Positions 51,034-63,095 of a DNA stretch of 64,000 nt are shown one piece after another (within the stretch, counting starts at the first letter, position 1; every line of letters begins with the position of its first letter). The position numbers and the translations under genes were made by a program. Source of the stretch: Candidatus Methylopumilus universalis (lineage in GTDB: Bacteria > Pseudomonadota > Gammaproteobacteria > Burkholderiales > Methylophilaceae); NCBI GenBank assembly GCA_945883335.1, contig CAMCXI010000001.1, positions 62,001 to 126,000 of the forward strand. Reading direction: 5' to 3'. The notes beneath the pieces were generated by a model that saw only the letters and a list, made by a program, of their open reading frames with translations, was not told the origin of the DNA and ran no database searches.

Positions 51034-51513
51034 ATGGCATCAGTCAATAAAGTGATTTTGGTGGGTAACTTGGGTCGCGACCCAGAAATGCGCTTCATGC
51101 CAAATGGCGAAGCGGTATGTAATTTCAGTATTGCAACAACTGATAGCTGGAAAGATAAAAGCGGTCAAAAACAAGAGCGCACCGAATGGCACAATATTGT
51201 CATTTATCGCAAGCTTGCTGAGATTGCTGGCGAATACCTCAAAAAAGGTCGCCCTGTTTATATTGAAGGTCGTTTGCAAACACGCAAATGGCAAACCAAA
51301 GAAGGCCAAGATCGCCTCACTACGGAAATTATTGCAGACCAAATGCAAATGCTAGGTGGCCGTGAAGGCGGCGGTGCAAGTAGCGCTTATGATTCGATGG
51401 ATGAAGATCAATCACGCCCACAACAAGCTTCACGTCCAGCACAAGCAGCGCCTGCGCAGCAACCTGCAAGTGGCGGGGACTTTGATGCGTTTGAGGATGA
51501 CATTCCTTTTTAG
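51034..51513 (+). CDS. ssb: Single-stranded DNA-binding protein
   Basis: [27 protein letters not shown], acidic tip [11 protein letters not shown]. Confidence 0.97.
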   Translation: MASVNKVILVGNLGRDPEMRFMPNGEAVCNFSIATTDSWKDKSGQKQERTEWHNIVIYRKLAEIAGEYLKKGRPVYIEGRLQTRKWQTKEGQDRLTTEIIADQMQMLGGREGGGASSAYDSMDEDQSRPQQASRPAQAAPAQQPASGGDFDAFEDDIPF

Positions 51514-51531
51514 TATTCGAATTGAATGAAT

Positions 51532-51560
51532 AAAAAAAGCCCGCTTGATGCGGGCTTTTT
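51532..51560 (+). terminator. Bidirectional Rho-independent terminator between ssb and xth
   Basis: aaaaaaagcccgc-ttgat-gcgggctttttg. Confidence 0.75.
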
Positions 51561-51571
51561 GTTGGACCGCT

Positions 51572-52366
51572 TTAATCTAAGTCGTAATCAATAATCAGCG
51601 GCGCATGGTCGCTAAAGCGTTCTGCTTTATAGATCTCACATTGACTGGCAGTGTTGCCGATGCCTGGCGTGGTCACGTGGTAATCAATACGCCACCCAAC
51701 GTTTTTATCCCAAGCGGCGCCTCGATTGCTCCACCATGTATAGCATTCCTCGGTCGTTTCTGGGTGTACTTTTCGGTAGGCATCCACCCAACCAAGTTTA
51801 CTGAAAATGTCCGTCATCCAAGCGCGCTCTTCGGGTAAAAAGCCTGAATTCTTTTTGTTACCTTTCCAGTTTTTAAGATCGGCTTCTTGGTGTGCAATAT
51901 TCCAATCGCCACAAACCACAACTTCATGTCCGCTTGCTTTGAGTGCTTCTAAGTGTGGGTAGAAACGTTCCATGACACTAAATTTCACTTGTTGTCTATC
52001 TTCGCCGCTTGAACCGGAAGGCAAGTAGAGCGATACGATGCTCACTTTCTTGCCATTTAGATTTTCAAACTGCAGTTCGATATAGCGTCCTTCTGCATCA
52101 ATATCTGAATGGCCTAATCCAATAATAATGTTGTCTGGTTTGTGCTTGGTGTAAATGCCCACCCCGCTATAGCCTTTTTTCTCGGCATAATGAAAGTAGC
52201 CTTGATAACCGCTAGGGGCGTGCATTTCTGCCGTCATATCAGCTTCTTGTGCTTTGAGTTCTTGCAGGCAAATAAAGTCGGCATTTTGTTTTTGCATCCA
52301 AGGTAAGAAACCTTTATTCACTGCAGAGCGGATGCCGTTGAGATTTGCAGATATAATTCTAAGCAA
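51572..52366 (-). CDS. xth: Exodeoxyribonuclease III
   Basis: ISANLNGIRSAVNKGF, ICLQELKAQ, CGDWNIAHQEADLKNWKGNKKNSGFLPEERAW, FSDHAPLIIDY. Confidence 0.95.
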   Translation of the reverse strand: MLRIISANLNGIRSAVNKGFLPWMQKQNADFICLQELKAQEADMTAEMHAPSGYQGYFHYAEKKGYSGVGIYTKHKPDNIIIGLGHSDIDAEGRYIELQFENLNGKKVSIVSLYLPSGSSGEDRQQVKFSVMERFYPHLEALKASGHEVVVCGDWNIAHQEADLKNWKGNKKNSGFLPEERAWMTDIFSKLGWVDAYRKVHPETTEECYTWWSNRGAAWDKNVGWRIDYHVTTPGIGNTASQCEIYKAERFSDHAPLIIDYDLD

Positions 52367-52398
52367 GATAATTCCTTAAAGTTTTTAGAAGATTCTAG

Positions 52399-53055
52399 AT
52401 GACGACTATTTCAACAAAAACAGATTTTACCGCGCAGTTTATCGATTTTGCCATTAAAAAACAGGTGTTGCGCTTTGGTGAGTTTAAAACAAAAGCCGGT
52501 CGCTTAAGTCCTTATTTTTTTAATGCGGGTTTTTTTAATGATGGCGAGAGCCTAATGAGATTAGGTGAATTTTATGCTGCCGCGATTTTAAAATCAGGCG
52601 TGCAGTTTGACATGCTCTTTGGACCAGCTTACAAAGGCATTACTTTGGCTGCAAGTATTTCGATTGCCTTAGCACGGCAAGGGCATAACTTCCCATACGC
52701 GTATAACCGTAAAGAAGCAAAAGATCATGGCGAAGGCGGTACGATTGTTGGTGCCCCATTACAAGGTCGGGTGTTAATTGTGGATGATGTGATTTCTGCC
52801 GGCACGTCGGTGCGTGAGTCAGTTGAGATGATTAAAGCGGCGGGCGCTATCCCAGCAGGTGTGGCGATTGCAATTGACCGTCAAGAGCGTGGACTGGGTG
52901 AGTTATCCGCCGTACAAGAAGTAGAAAAAGACAGTGGTATGCCAGTGATTAACATTGCGACATTGGCAGATTTGATTGTTTATTTGAATGATGCGCCAGA
53001 GTTGGCTGAGTTTAAGTCAGCAGTTCAAACATATAGAAATGAATATGGCGTTTAG
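52399..53055 (+). CDS. pyrE: Orotate phosphoribosyltransferase
   Basis: [48 protein letters not shown]. Confidence 0.96.
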   Translation: MTTISTKTDFTAQFIDFAIKKQVLRFGEFKTKAGRLSPYFFNAGFFNDGESLMRLGEFYAAAILKSGVQFDMLFGPAYKGITLAASISIALARQGHNFPYAYNRKEAKDHGEGGTIVGAPLQGRVLIVDDVISAGTSVRESVEMIKAAGAIPAGVAIAIDRQERGLGELSAVQEVEKDSGMPVINIATLADLIVYLNDAPELAEFKSAVQTYRNEYGV

Positions 53056-53069
53056 TTAGATGTAGAGAT

Positions 53070-53100
53070 AAAAAAGGCGATTGATTAATCGCCTTTTTTT
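53070..53100 (+). terminator. Rho-independent terminator after pyrE
   Basis: aaaaaggcgatt-gatt-aatcgccttttttt. Confidence 0.75.
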
Positions 53101-53157
53101 ATTGCTTTAAGACCGCAAGGGTCTTGTCCGTGGAACACTTCAGCTAAAGCTGATTGT

Positions 53158-54606
53158 TCACACGCCAGCGCCCAGTTTTTTCTTCAGAATCTCGTTCACT
53201 TGCGCTGGGTTTGCTTTGCCTTTGGAGGCTTTCATCGCTTGGCCGACAAGTGCATTAAACGCTTTTTCTTTACCTGCTTTGAATTCTTCAACCATGGCTG
53301 CATTTGCTGCAAGTACTTCGTCCACAATTGCTTCAATTGCGCCAGAATCAGACACTTGCTTCAAGCCTTTGCTCTCGATGATGCTATCAGCATCACCTTC
53401 GCCAGCCCACATTGCTTCAAAAACTTGCTTAGCTGCATTGTTAGAAATCGTCCCATCTTGAATGCGCTTAATAAGACTAGCTAAGGCGCTTTGAGAAATC
53501 GGAGATTCTGAAATCTCTTTATCTTCCGCATTGAGTTTTGCTGAAACGCTACCCATCACCCAGTTAGCTGCAAGTTTTGCATCGCTGCCAGCATCAACAG
53601 TCGCAACGAAATAATCGGCTGTGCCACGCGAGCTTGTCAGCGCGTTTGCATCGTAATGCGCTAAGCCATATTGTGCTTCAAAGCGCGCTTTCATGGCTTC
53701 AGGTAATTCAGGCATCTCAGCTTTGACTTTGCTGATGTCACTTTCTGAAATCGCAAGCGGCAACAAATCAGGATCTGGGAAGTAGCGATAATCATTCGCT
53801 TCTTCTTTGCTACGCATCGCACGTGTTTCACCTGTGTCAGGATTAAATAGCACGGTGGCTTGCTGAATGGTGCCGCCATCTTCCAGAGTTTCAATTTGCC
53901 AGCTTGTCTCATACTCAATCGCTTGTTGCATGAATTTGAATGAGTTTAAGTTTTTAATTTCACGGCGTGTGCCGAGCTTGTCTGAGCCTTTTGGACGCAC
54001 TGAAACGTTCACATCACAGCGGAAGCTTCCTTCTTGCATGTTGCCATCGCAAATGCCAATCCACTGCACTAAATCATGTAGTTTTTTAGCGTAAGCCACA
54101 GCTTCGGCTGCTGAGCGCATATCGGGTTCAGTCACAATTTCAAGAAGTGGTGTGCCAGCACGGTTTAAGTCGATGCCTGACATGCCCTCTTGTGCGCCGT
54201 GCACAGATTTACCAGCGTCTTCTTCTAAGTGAGCACGGGTAATATTGATGACTTTTTCGTAAGCTTTGTCGCCGCTACCTACTTGAATTGTCATGCTGCC
54301 TTGACCAACGACTGGCAATTCATACTGACTAATTTGATAGCCTTTAGGTAAATCTGGATAGAAGTAATTTTTACGTGCAAACACAGAACGTGGTGCGATT
54401 TCAGCATTCACTGCGAGGCCAAATTTAATGGCACATTTCACGGCTTCTTGATTAAGCACTGGCAACACGCCAGGCAAGGCTAAACTCACCACGCAAGCTT
54501 GCGTATTGGGCTCTGAACCGAATGCGGTCGAAGCACCACTAAAAATTTTCGTTTTGGTTTGTAGCTGGGTGTGTGTTTCCAGCCCGATAACGACTTCCCA
54601 TTCCAT
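53158..54606 (-). CDS. gatB: Asp-tRNA(Asn)/Glu-tRNA(Gln) amidotransferase subunit B
   Basis: [53 protein letters not shown]. Confidence 0.97.
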   Translation of the reverse strand: MEWEVVIGLETHTQLQTKTKIFSGASTAFGSEPNTQACVVSLALPGVLPVLNQEAVKCAIKFGLAVNAEIAPRSVFARKNYFYPDLPKGYQISQYELPVVGQGSMTIQVGSGDKAYEKVINITRAHLEEDAGKSVHGAQEGMSGIDLNRAGTPLLEIVTEPDMRSAAEAVAYAKKLHDLVQWIGICDGNMQEGSFRCDVNVSVRPKGSDKLGTRREIKNLNSFKFMQQAIEYETSWQIETLEDGGTIQQATVLFNPDTGETRAMRSKEEANDYRYFPDPDLLPLAISESDISKVKAEMPELPEAMKARFEAQYGLAHYDANALTSSRGTADYFVATVDAGSDAKLAANWVMGSVSAKLNAEDKEISESPISQSALASLIKRIQDGTISNNAAKQVFEAMWAGEGDADSIIESKGLKQVSDSGAIEAIVDEVLAANAAMVEEFKAGKEKAFNALVGQAMKASKGKANPAQVNEILKKKLGAGV

Positions 54607-56075
54607 TATTCAATTCCCTCTGGCATTTGTGTATGCCAATCTGTCACTTGTTGATAAGCGTGGCCTACATTAAGCATGCGTGCTTCATCAAAATAATTGC
54701 CGATAATTTGTAAGCCAACAGGCAAACGTTTGCCATCTTCGCTTGGCGCAAAACCTGCAGGAATGCTCATGCCCGGTAAGCCCGCCAAGTTCACGGCGAT
54801 TGTGTAGATGTCTTGTAGATACATAGCGACTGGATCGTCTGCTTTTTCACCTGCTTTAAATGCTGTGGATGGCGCAGTTGGTCCCATGATAATGTCGCAT
54901 TGTTTGAATGCGTTTTCAAAATCTTGTGCAATCAGGCGGCGAATTTGTTGTGCTTTTATGTAATAAGCATCGTAGTACCCCGCACTTAATACATACGCAC
55001 CAATCAAGATTCGGCGTTTAACTTCTGCCCCAAAACCTTCAGCACGGCTTTTGCAATACATGTCCATCAAATCGCCATACTCTTTAGCGCGATGGCCGTA
55101 ACGCACCCCGTCAAAGCGAGATAAATTACTTGATGCTTCAGCCGGTGCAAGTACGTAATAAACTGGGATAGAAAGCTTGGTGTTGGGCAGGCTAATGTCA
55201 ACGATTTGGGCGCCTAGCTTTTTGTATTCAGCAATGGCTTCATTCACCGCTTTAGCTACGTCGGCACCCAAGCCCTCAGCGAAATATTCTTTCGGTAAGC
55301 CCACTTTTAGTCCAGCAAGTGGCTTGCTCAGGTCGCGTGTGTAATCTTCTTTTTCGCGATTTAAGCTGGTGGAATCACGTTTATCAAAGCCCGTGATGAC
55401 ATTCATCATCAGTGCCATGTCTTCACATGATTTTGCCATTGGGCCTGATTGGTCTAGCGATGATGCAAAGGCAATCATGCCAAAACGCGAGGCTAAACCA
55501 TACGTTGGTTTTAAGCCTGAAAGGCCACAGAGTGAGGCCGGTTGGCGAATAGAGCCGCCAGTGTCTGTGCCAGTGGCAGCGGCACATAATCGGGCTGCAA
55601 CAGCTGCTGCACTTCCACCTGAGCTGCCGCCGGGAACGCGACTTCTATCCCATGGGTTTTGTACTTTACCGAAATAGCTGGTCTCGTTGGATGAACCCAT
55701 CGCAAATTCGTCCATATTGGTTTTACCCAAATTGACCGCGCCAGCTGCATCAAAGCGCTCAATGATGTCTGCATCATAAGGACCGATAAATGTTTCGAGC
55801 ATTTTAGAGCCGCAAGTTGTGCGCCAACCTTTAGCCACAAAAATGTCTTTTTGGCCAATTGGCAAGCCAGTTAAGGCAGTGCCTTTGCCAGCAGCTAATA
55901 AGCTATCTGCGTGCTTGGCTTGGGCAAGTGTTTTGTCTTTGTCGAGCGTGATAAAGGCATTGATTTCAGGGTTAAGTCTGTCAATGCGATTTAAGAATTC
56001 TTGCGTTAATTCGACACTAGAAATCTCTTTACTTTGGAGCATGGCGCCAAGTTGTTTAAGGCTTTTGTTAATCAT
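54606..56075 (-). CDS. gatA: Asp-tRNA(Asn)/Glu-tRNA(Gln) amidotransferase subunit A
   Basis: [40 protein letters not shown] amidase signature. Confidence 0.97.
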   Translation of the reverse strand: MINKSLKQLGAMLQSKEISSVELTQEFLNRIDRLNPEINAFITLDKDKTLAQAKHADSLLAAGKGTALTGLPIGQKDIFVAKGWRTTCGSKMLETFIGPYDADIIERFDAAGAVNLGKTNMDEFAMGSSNETSYFGKVQNPWDRSRVPGGSSGGSAAAVAARLCAAATGTDTGGSIRQPASLCGLSGLKPTYGLASRFGMIAFASSLDQSGPMAKSCEDMALMMNVITGFDKRDSTSLNREKEDYTRDLSKPLAGLKVGLPKEYFAEGLGADVAKAVNEAIAEYKKLGAQIVDISLPNTKLSIPVYYVLAPAEASSNLSRFDGVRYGHRAKEYGDLMDMYCKSRAEGFGAEVKRRILIGAYVLSAGYYDAYYIKAQQIRRLIAQDFENAFKQCDIIMGPTAPSTAFKAGEKADDPVAMYLQDIYTIAVNLAGLPGMSIPAGFAPSEDGKRLPVGLQIIGNYFDEARMLNVGHAYQQVTDWHTQMPEGIE

Positions 56076-56081
56076 GAGTTT

Positions 56082-56381
56082 TTATTCGATCACTTTAGGA
56101 ACAAGGTATAGACCACCCTCAACCGCTGGCGCGATTGATTGGAACAGTTCGCGCTGGTTGATTTCGGTCACGACGTCTTCACGAAGGCGTTGAGTCACAT
56201 CTTGAGAATGTGACATTGGAACGATGCCCTTGGTGTCCACCGCCTGCATTTGCTCAATCAGGCCAAGAATGCCTGTCAGCTTAGTTAAGGTAGCGTCTGC
56301 CTCTGCATCGCTGACCTCAATACGGGCCAGATGCGCAATCCTTTTAATATCTGCACTGTTAAGTGACATTTCCGTGTCCAA
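56082..56381 (-). CDS. gatC: Asp-tRNA(Asn)/Glu-tRNA(Gln) amidotransferase subunit C
   Basis: [17 protein letters not shown]...LREDVVTE; gatCAB order. Confidence 0.93.
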   Translation of the reverse strand: MDTEMSLNSADIKRIAHLARIEVSDAEADATLTKLTGILGLIEQMQAVDTKGIVPMSHSQDVTQRLREDVVTEINQRELFQSIAPAVEGGLYLVPKVIE

Positions 56382-56478
56382 ATCTTAAATTTTTGATAGA
56401 TATAAGGTATTATAACTTGATTTTAAGCACAACTTCAGCCGAGGCGTGTTTCGTTATAATACCGCGACTAAATTTTAG

Positions 56479-57546
<1,068 letters not shown>

Positions 57547-57564
57547 TTTGGTTTGATTTTTTTG

Positions 57565-57590
57565 AAGGCTGCGCTTACAGCCTTTTTTTT
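57565..57590 (+). terminator. Rho-independent terminator after mreB (partial/attenuating?)
   Basis: aaggctg-cgctta-cagcctttttttt. Confidence 0.6.
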
Positions 57591-57658
57591 TAGTTATTTG
57601 GTTTTAGCTAGTAGTTTTATCTACCCCTTTTAATTTTGGGTAATACGCATAGTTCTTA

Positions 57659-58597
57659 ATGGATCAACAACAAGCTCCTCGTTTTTTTATACATGGCCCC
57701 AGCCCATTTGTGCGGCTGATTGTATTTTCTACGCTATCACTTGCGTTGATGGCCTCCGACTCAAAATTTAGTTACCTCACTCCTGTTAGAGATGCTTTGA
57801 CGGTTGCTCTTCAACCATTACAAGTTGTCGCGAATAGTCCTTTTGTTTTATACAAAAATATCGGCGACTACTTCACCGCACAGCAAGCGCTTCGTAACGA
57901 GTTGTATCGATTGAAAAAACAAGCTATTTTTCAATCGATACAAGTTCAAGCAATGCAATCACTGAAAGGTGAAAATGATCAACTGCGCACGCTGATGCAG
58001 GCATCTAAGGTTAGTAGTCAGCAGTCACGTTTGGCTGAAATTATGCATACTGGTCGAGATCCGTTTTCACATAAGGTGATTGTGAATATCGGTGCCGAGA
58101 ATCATGTGTTGGCTGGACAAGCAGTAGTAGACGGTGCTGGTGTCATCGGTCAAGTGACTCGGGTATTTCCTTATTCGAGTGAAGTGACTTTGCTTACCGA
58201 CAAAACCCTTTCAATTCCCATTCAAGTTGAGCGTAATGCTTTGCGTGCTATTTCATTTGGACACGGTCGTGACAATGTGGTGAATTTGCCCTATTTGCCG
58301 GCAAACGTAGATATTCAAAAAGGCGATAAATTAGTGACTTCAGGGATCGATGGGATTTATCCTGCTGGACTTGCTGTCGCGATGGTTGATAGTGTCAAAA
58401 CTAACGTGAGTTCGCCATTTGCACAAATTATTGCTAAGCCAATGGCGGGTATTCAAAATCATCGACAGGTGCTTATCCTTTTAAGTGATACAGAGAATTT
58501 GGTTGCTAAAGACATTCAGCAAGTATTGAGTGCCGATGCTCAAAAACAGTCGGATCTAAAACAAAAGTCGGAAAAGGGTAACGATGCCAAACCTTAA
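57659..58597 (+). CDS. mreC: Rod shape-determining protein MreC
   Basis: Position after mreB; N-terminal TM, coiled coil, DGIYPAGLAVAMV. Confidence 0.93.
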   Translation: MDQQQAPRFFIHGPSPFVRLIVFSTLSLALMASDSKFSYLTPVRDALTVALQPLQVVANSPFVLYKNIGDYFTAQQALRNELYRLKKQAIFQSIQVQAMQSLKGENDQLRTLMQASKVSSQQSRLAEIMHTGRDPFSHKVIVNIGAENHVLAGQAVVDGAGVIGQVTRVFPYSSEVTLLTDKTLSIPIQVERNALRAISFGHGRDNVVNLPYLPANVDIQKGDKLVTSGIDGIYPAGLAVAMVDSVKTNVSSPFAQIIAKPMAGIQNHRQVLILLSDTENLVAKDIQQVLSADAQKQSDLKQKSEKGNDAKP

Positions 58598-59063
58598 CCG
58601 AAAACATGTTTATCTCAGTTTAGTGACTGCTCTCTTGCTTCAGTTGCTCCCTTTTTCAGGAATCTTGCTTCAAATTAAGCCAGATTTCTTGTTACTGGTA
58701 CTGTTGTTTTGGCTGTTACGTGCACCAAACATTTGTAATATTGGCGTTGCCTGGACTGCTGGAATTTTGATGGACCTCGTGACAGGGGATGTATTTGGCC
58801 AAAATGCACTTGCCTATGCCATCACTGCGTTCTTAGCGGTCATGTATCAACGCCGATTAATCTTATTTACCGTCCTGCAGCAATCTGTTTATGTGCTCTT
58901 GTTACTATTTGTGAATCAAGTCATTTTGTTACTGCTGAAGTCTTTCTCGGGCAGTGAGTATTTTGGTTGGACTTATTTTGTGCCATCTTTGACAGGCATT
59001 ATGTTGTGGTACGCCGTGCTTCACTCTCGAGTTTCAGTTCATATCATGGCGCGGCAGCAATAA
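58584..59063 (+). CDS. mreD: Rod shape-determining protein MreD
   Basis: Overlaps mreC; multi-TM, WTAGILMDLVTGDVFGQNALAYAI. Confidence 0.92.
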   Translation: MPNLNRKHVYLSLVTALLLQLLPFSGILLQIKPDFLLLVLLFWLLRAPNICNIGVAWTAGILMDLVTGDVFGQNALAYAITAFLAVMYQRRLILFTVLQQSVYVLLLLFVNQVILLLLKSFSGSEYFGWTYFVPSLTGIMLWYAVLHSRVSVHIMARQQ

Positions 59064-59068
59064 TTTCT

Positions 59069-60991
59069 ATGCGTTTGCGTTTCGAAGTAAAAAATCATTC
59101 TTTAGAACAACATCATTTCACTTTGCGTTTGAGGGTGGCAACCGGACTGGTATTGGTTTGTTTTGCTATTTTGTTAGCCCGCTTCGTTTATCTGCAGATT
59201 TTGAAATATGACTATTTTCATACGCTGGCAGAAAACAATCGTGTTTCCCTAGTCCCAATTGTCCCTAATCGTGGACTGATCCTCGACAGAAATGGTGTGA
59301 CCTTAGCGCATAATTTCTTTGTTTATACATTAGAAATTACGCCATCAAAAGCGGTCGATGTTGAAGCAACCATCAATCATATTAGTCAGTTAATTGAAGT
59401 GAGCGCCGAAGACCGAAAGCGTTTTAAAAAGTTACGTCAAGAAAGTCACAGTTTTGAGAGCGTGCCAATTAGAACGCATCTCAATGAAATAGAGGCTGCT
59501 AAATTTGCTGCTAATCGCTATCAGTTCCCTGGGGTAGAAATTCGCTCACGACTTTTTAGGCATTACCCTTTGGGCAATCTAGGTGTGCATATGATTGGCT
59601 ATATTGGGCGGATTAACGCGGCGGATGTCAAAGTACTAGAAAAATCTGAAGATCTCTCTAATTACAAAGGGTCTGATCACATAGGCAAAGGCGGCATCGA
59701 GCAATATTATGAGCGTCAATTACATGGCACCACAGGTTTTCAGCAAGTTGAAATTGATGCGGATGGTCATGCAATTCGTGTGTTATCGAGCACGCCACCT
59801 GTGCCTGGGGATAACTTAGTGCTTTCGATCGATTCTAAGATGCAAGATATTGCGGAAAAAGCGTTTGAAAATCATCGTGGGGCGATGGTGGCGATTAATC
59901 CAAAAAATGGTGAAATTTTATCTTATGTGAGTATGCCAACCTTCGATCCAAATCTATTTGTAGATGGCATTGATGGGGATACTTGGAAGTCGCTCAATCA
60001 ATCTTTGGATCGCCCACTCATCAACCGCCCTATTCGTGGCATATATCCGCCAGGTTCCACATTTAAGCCTTTTGTTGCAATAGCGGGCTTACAAGAAGCT
60101 AAGCGTTTGCCACCTTTTAGTATAGGGGACCCTGGTTTTTATACCTTGGCAGGGAGTTCGCATCAGTATCGTGATTGGAAACCAGGTGGTCATGGGCAAG
60201 TGGATATGCAAAAAGCAATTACGGTTTCTTGCGATACATTTTTTTATGGACTCGCTTTAGAGTTGGGTATTGAAAAACTGACTTCGTTTGTGAGTCACTT
60301 TGGTTTTGGAAAAAAAACAGGCGTAGATTTGACGGGAGAGATCGGTGGGCTTTTACCAACGCCAGAATGGAAGTGGCGTCGTTGGAAACAAAGATGGTAT
60401 CCAGGTGAAACGGTGATTGTTGGCATTGGGCAAGGCTATACTTTGGTGACGCCAATGCAGCTTGCCCAAGCAACTGCAGTATTAGCAAATAATGGGATTG
60501 CAATGCAGCCGCATTTAGTAAGCAGCATTCAAAAGCACAATCGGGCGCAAACGCATCTAATGCCCATCACGAAGTTGGACGCAATATCTCTTGATAGCAG
60601 TAACATTGAGATTGTCAGAGCTGGTATGACGGCGGTCACCCAGCCTGGCGGAACTGCCGCGAGTGTCGGAGCAGGCAGTAGCTACAGTATCGCTGCAAAA
60701 ACAGGCACTGCTCAAGTAGTCGGTATTAAGCAGGGCGCAAAATACAATGCAGGGAGTATTGATGAGCGTCATCGTGACCATGCTTTATTTATTGCTTATG
60801 CGCCTGCTGACGACCCAAAAATTGCGCTTGCAGTCATTGTGGAAAACGGCGGTCATGGCGGATCGGCCGCTGGGCCTATTGCTCGTAAAGTCATGGATTA
60901 TTATCTATTAGGAAAAACGCCGGTCGGAACTAGTCAGGAAGCAAGCAAAAAACCTGAAGTAGCAGTCGTTGAGGATGCGCCACATGATTAG
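59069..60991 (+). CDS. mrdA: Penicillin-binding protein 2
   Basis: NRGLILDRNGVTLAHN, YPPGSTFKPF (SxxK), AAKTGTAQV; start MRLRFEVKNHS. Confidence 0.95.
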   Translation: MRLRFEVKNHSLEQHHFTLRLRVATGLVLVCFAILLARFVYLQILKYDYFHTLAENNRVSLVPIVPNRGLILDRNGVTLAHNFFVYTLEITPSKAVDVEATINHISQLIEVSAEDRKRFKKLRQESHSFESVPIRTHLNEIEAAKFAANRYQFPGVEIRSRLFRHYPLGNLGVHMIGYIGRINAADVKVLEKSEDLSNYKGSDHIGKGGIEQYYERQLHGTTGFQQVEIDADGHAIRVLSSTPPVPGDNLVLSIDSKMQDIAEKAFENHRGAMVAINPKNGEILSYVSMPTFDPNLFVDGIDGDTWKSLNQSLDRPLINRPIRGIYPPGSTFKPFVAIAGLQEAKRLPPFSIGDPGFYTLAGSSHQYRDWKPGGHGQVDMQKAITVSCDTFFYGLALELGIEKLTSFVSHFGFGKKTGVDLTGEIGGLLPTPEWKWRRWKQRWYPGETVIVGIGQGYTLVTPMQLAQATAVLANNGIAMQPHLVSSIQKHNRAQTHLMPITKLDAISLDSSNIEIVRAGMTAVTQPGGTAASVGAGSSYSIAAKTGTAQVVGIKQGAKYNAGSIDERHRDHALFIAYAPADDPKIALAVIVENGGHGGSAAGPIARKVMDYYLLGKTPVGTSQEASKKPEVAVVEDAPHD

Positions 60992-62081
60992 TCAGATTAT
61001 CGAGCAATTGAAAAAGCACATAGATTCATTTTTAATGGGTTGTATTCTTTTTAGCTGTGTCGTCGGTTTGTTTGTTTTGTACAGTGCATCAGGTGGCAGT
61101 ATTGATCGCGTGAGTTCTCAGCTGCTTAACATTCTTGCAGCGCTAACCATTATGTGGATTTCCGCGAATACGTCCCCTCACTATCTAGAGCGAATTGCTT
61201 TGCCTCTTTTCATTCTCGGTTTGTTAATGCTGATAGGCGTTGCTTTGTTTGGTGAAATTAGTCACGGTGCTAGACGTTGGCTCAATTTAGGCATTGCTAG
61301 GATTCAACCCTCAGAATTAATGAAGATAGCGGTGCCGATGATGTTGGCTTTGTATTTTTCAAAACGTGAGCAAAGTTTACGCTGGTTGGATTACGGGGTG
61401 GCTGCATTACTTTTGGTGGTGCCTGTTGGCTTGATTATGAAACAACCAGATTTGGGCACAGCATTGATTGTGACTGCGGCTGGTTTTTATGTTTTGTTCT
61501 TAGCCGGCTTGAGTTGGAAAATATTAGCAGGTGGCGCAGTTTCAGTGGCCGTCATGGCCCCTATTTTTTGGTCGATGCTACACGACTATCAGCGTAGAAG
61601 AATTGAGATTTTGTTTGACCCCTATCAAGACCCACTGGGTGCGGGTTACCATACCATTCAAGCAAGCATCGCCTTAGGCTCAGGTGGCTTTGCCGGCAAG
61701 GGATGGATGGATGGTACACAATCACAGCTAGATTTCTTACCAGAGCGAACAACAGACTTTATTTTTGCGGTATTTGGTGAGGAGTTTGGATTTTTGGGCA
61801 ACGTATTATTGTTGATCTTATTCATGCTGCTGATTGGCCGCGGCTTAGTGATTTCATCACAAGCGCAAAATACATTTACGCGCTTATTAGCGGGAAGTAT
61901 TACGCTAACATTTTTCACTTATGTGTTTGTGAATATAGGGATGGTGAGTGGAGTCTTACCAGTTGTGGGAGTGCCCTTGCCTTTTGTCAGTTATGGCGGC
62001 ACCTCTCTAGTCACAATATTATTAGGCTTTGGTATTTTAATGAGTATTCATACCCACAAAACTTTGATGTCGACTTCATGA
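60984..62081 (+). CDS. rodA: Rod shape-determining protein RodA (SEDS)
   Basis: GARRWLNLGIARIQPSELMKIAVP, KQPDLGTALIV, FLPERTTDFIFAVFGEEFGF. Confidence 0.95.
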   Translation: MISQIIEQLKKHIDSFLMGCILFSCVVGLFVLYSASGGSIDRVSSQLLNILAALTIMWISANTSPHYLERIALPLFILGLLMLIGVALFGEISHGARRWLNLGIARIQPSELMKIAVPMMLALYFSKREQSLRWLDYGVAALLLVVPVGLIMKQPDLGTALIVTAAGFYVLFLAGLSWKILAGGAVSVAVMAPIFWSMLHDYQRRRIEILFDPYQDPLGAGYHTIQASIALGSGGFAGKGWMDGTQSQLDFLPERTTDFIFAVFGEEFGFLGNVLLLILFMLLIGRGLVISSQAQNTFTRLLAGSITLTFFTYVFVNIGMVSGVLPVVGVPLPFVSYGGTSLVTILLGFGILMSIHTHKTLMSTS

Positions 62082-63061
62082 AATTAATCAATATTTTTAT
62101 TCTAACTTTACTTACCTTTTTACTCGTTGCCTGCGGGGGAAGTCCGTCGGTTAAGACGAGCGAGCCAACTAAGCCGACGGAGGTGAGTAAAGCTAAAAAG
62201 TCGGGAGGCTATTACTTAGATGATGGTCCTGGCGATAATCCGCCAGCTAATATTGATGCGATTCCTGATGCGGTACCGCGTGTTGAAACTTTGCTTGTGC
62301 GTGCGAATAAGCCCTATGTTGCGCTTGGGAATAGCTATACGCCGATGACGGAGTATCAGCCATATAAAAAGCGCGGCGTTGCGTCTTGGTATGGCAAGCG
62401 CTATCACGGACAAAAAACTTCAGCAGGTGAAGTGTACGATATGTATGGCATGACAGGAGCGCATACCGTATTGCCGCTTCCTAGTTATGTGCGTGTGACT
62501 AATCCAGAAAATCAGAAGTCTGTCATCATAAGGATCAATGATCGTGGTCCATTTCATAGTGATCGACTAATTGATCTATCTTACGCGGCGTCTTATAAGC
62601 TGGGCTTAGCTGGCAAGGGCAGCGGGATCGTCGATGTGGAAGCGATCGATCCAAGAAAGTTTGTTCAAAATGCGCCGCCAGCTTCAGCGCCAAAAGCAAT
62701 GCCACCAACGGAGGCATCATCCGTGATTGTTGAGCCATTAAAAACCGCAAATATTCCGGCGCCAACCGTGATTGAAAGTACTTCTTCATCAACGTCGCCA
62801 TCAACACAAGGCAAGTTAACTCCGCCGCCAGTATCAGGTGCTTTTGTTCAAGTGGGCGCTTTCAAGTCGGCAGAAAATGCTGAGTTGTTGTCTAGGAAAA
62901 TCACAGGGCAAAATTTAGTTGAAAATACGCCCGTGAATAGCTGGTACAATCAGGGCATACACCGCGTCCGTATTGGACCTTATGCAAATCGGTCGGAAGC
63001 AGAGCTTGCGGCAGCTAAGGTAAAAAAAGCATTAGGCCTGAACACGTATATTGTTGATTAA
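62078..63061 (+). CDS. rlpA: Septal ring lytic transglycosylase RlpA
   Basis: Lipobox LLVAC, GVASWYGKRYHGQKTSAGEVYDMYGMTGAHTVLPLPS, C-terminal SPOR. Confidence 0.93.
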   Translation: MKLINIFILTLLTFLLVACGGSPSVKTSEPTKPTEVSKAKKSGGYYLDDGPGDNPPANIDAIPDAVPRVETLLVRANKPYVALGNSYTPMTEYQPYKKRGVASWYGKRYHGQKTSAGEVYDMYGMTGAHTVLPLPSYVRVTNPENQKSVIIRINDRGPFHSDRLIDLSYAASYKLGLAGKGSGIVDVEAIDPRKFVQNAPPASAPKAMPPTEASSVIVEPLKTANIPAPTVIESTSSSTSPSTQGKLTPPPVSGAFVQVGAFKSAENAELLSRKITGQNLVENTPVNSWYNQGIHRVRIGPYANRSEAELAAAKVKKALGLNTYIVD

Positions 63062-63095
63062 CCCTAAAACTAACAAAGAAATCCTGATAAAAAAC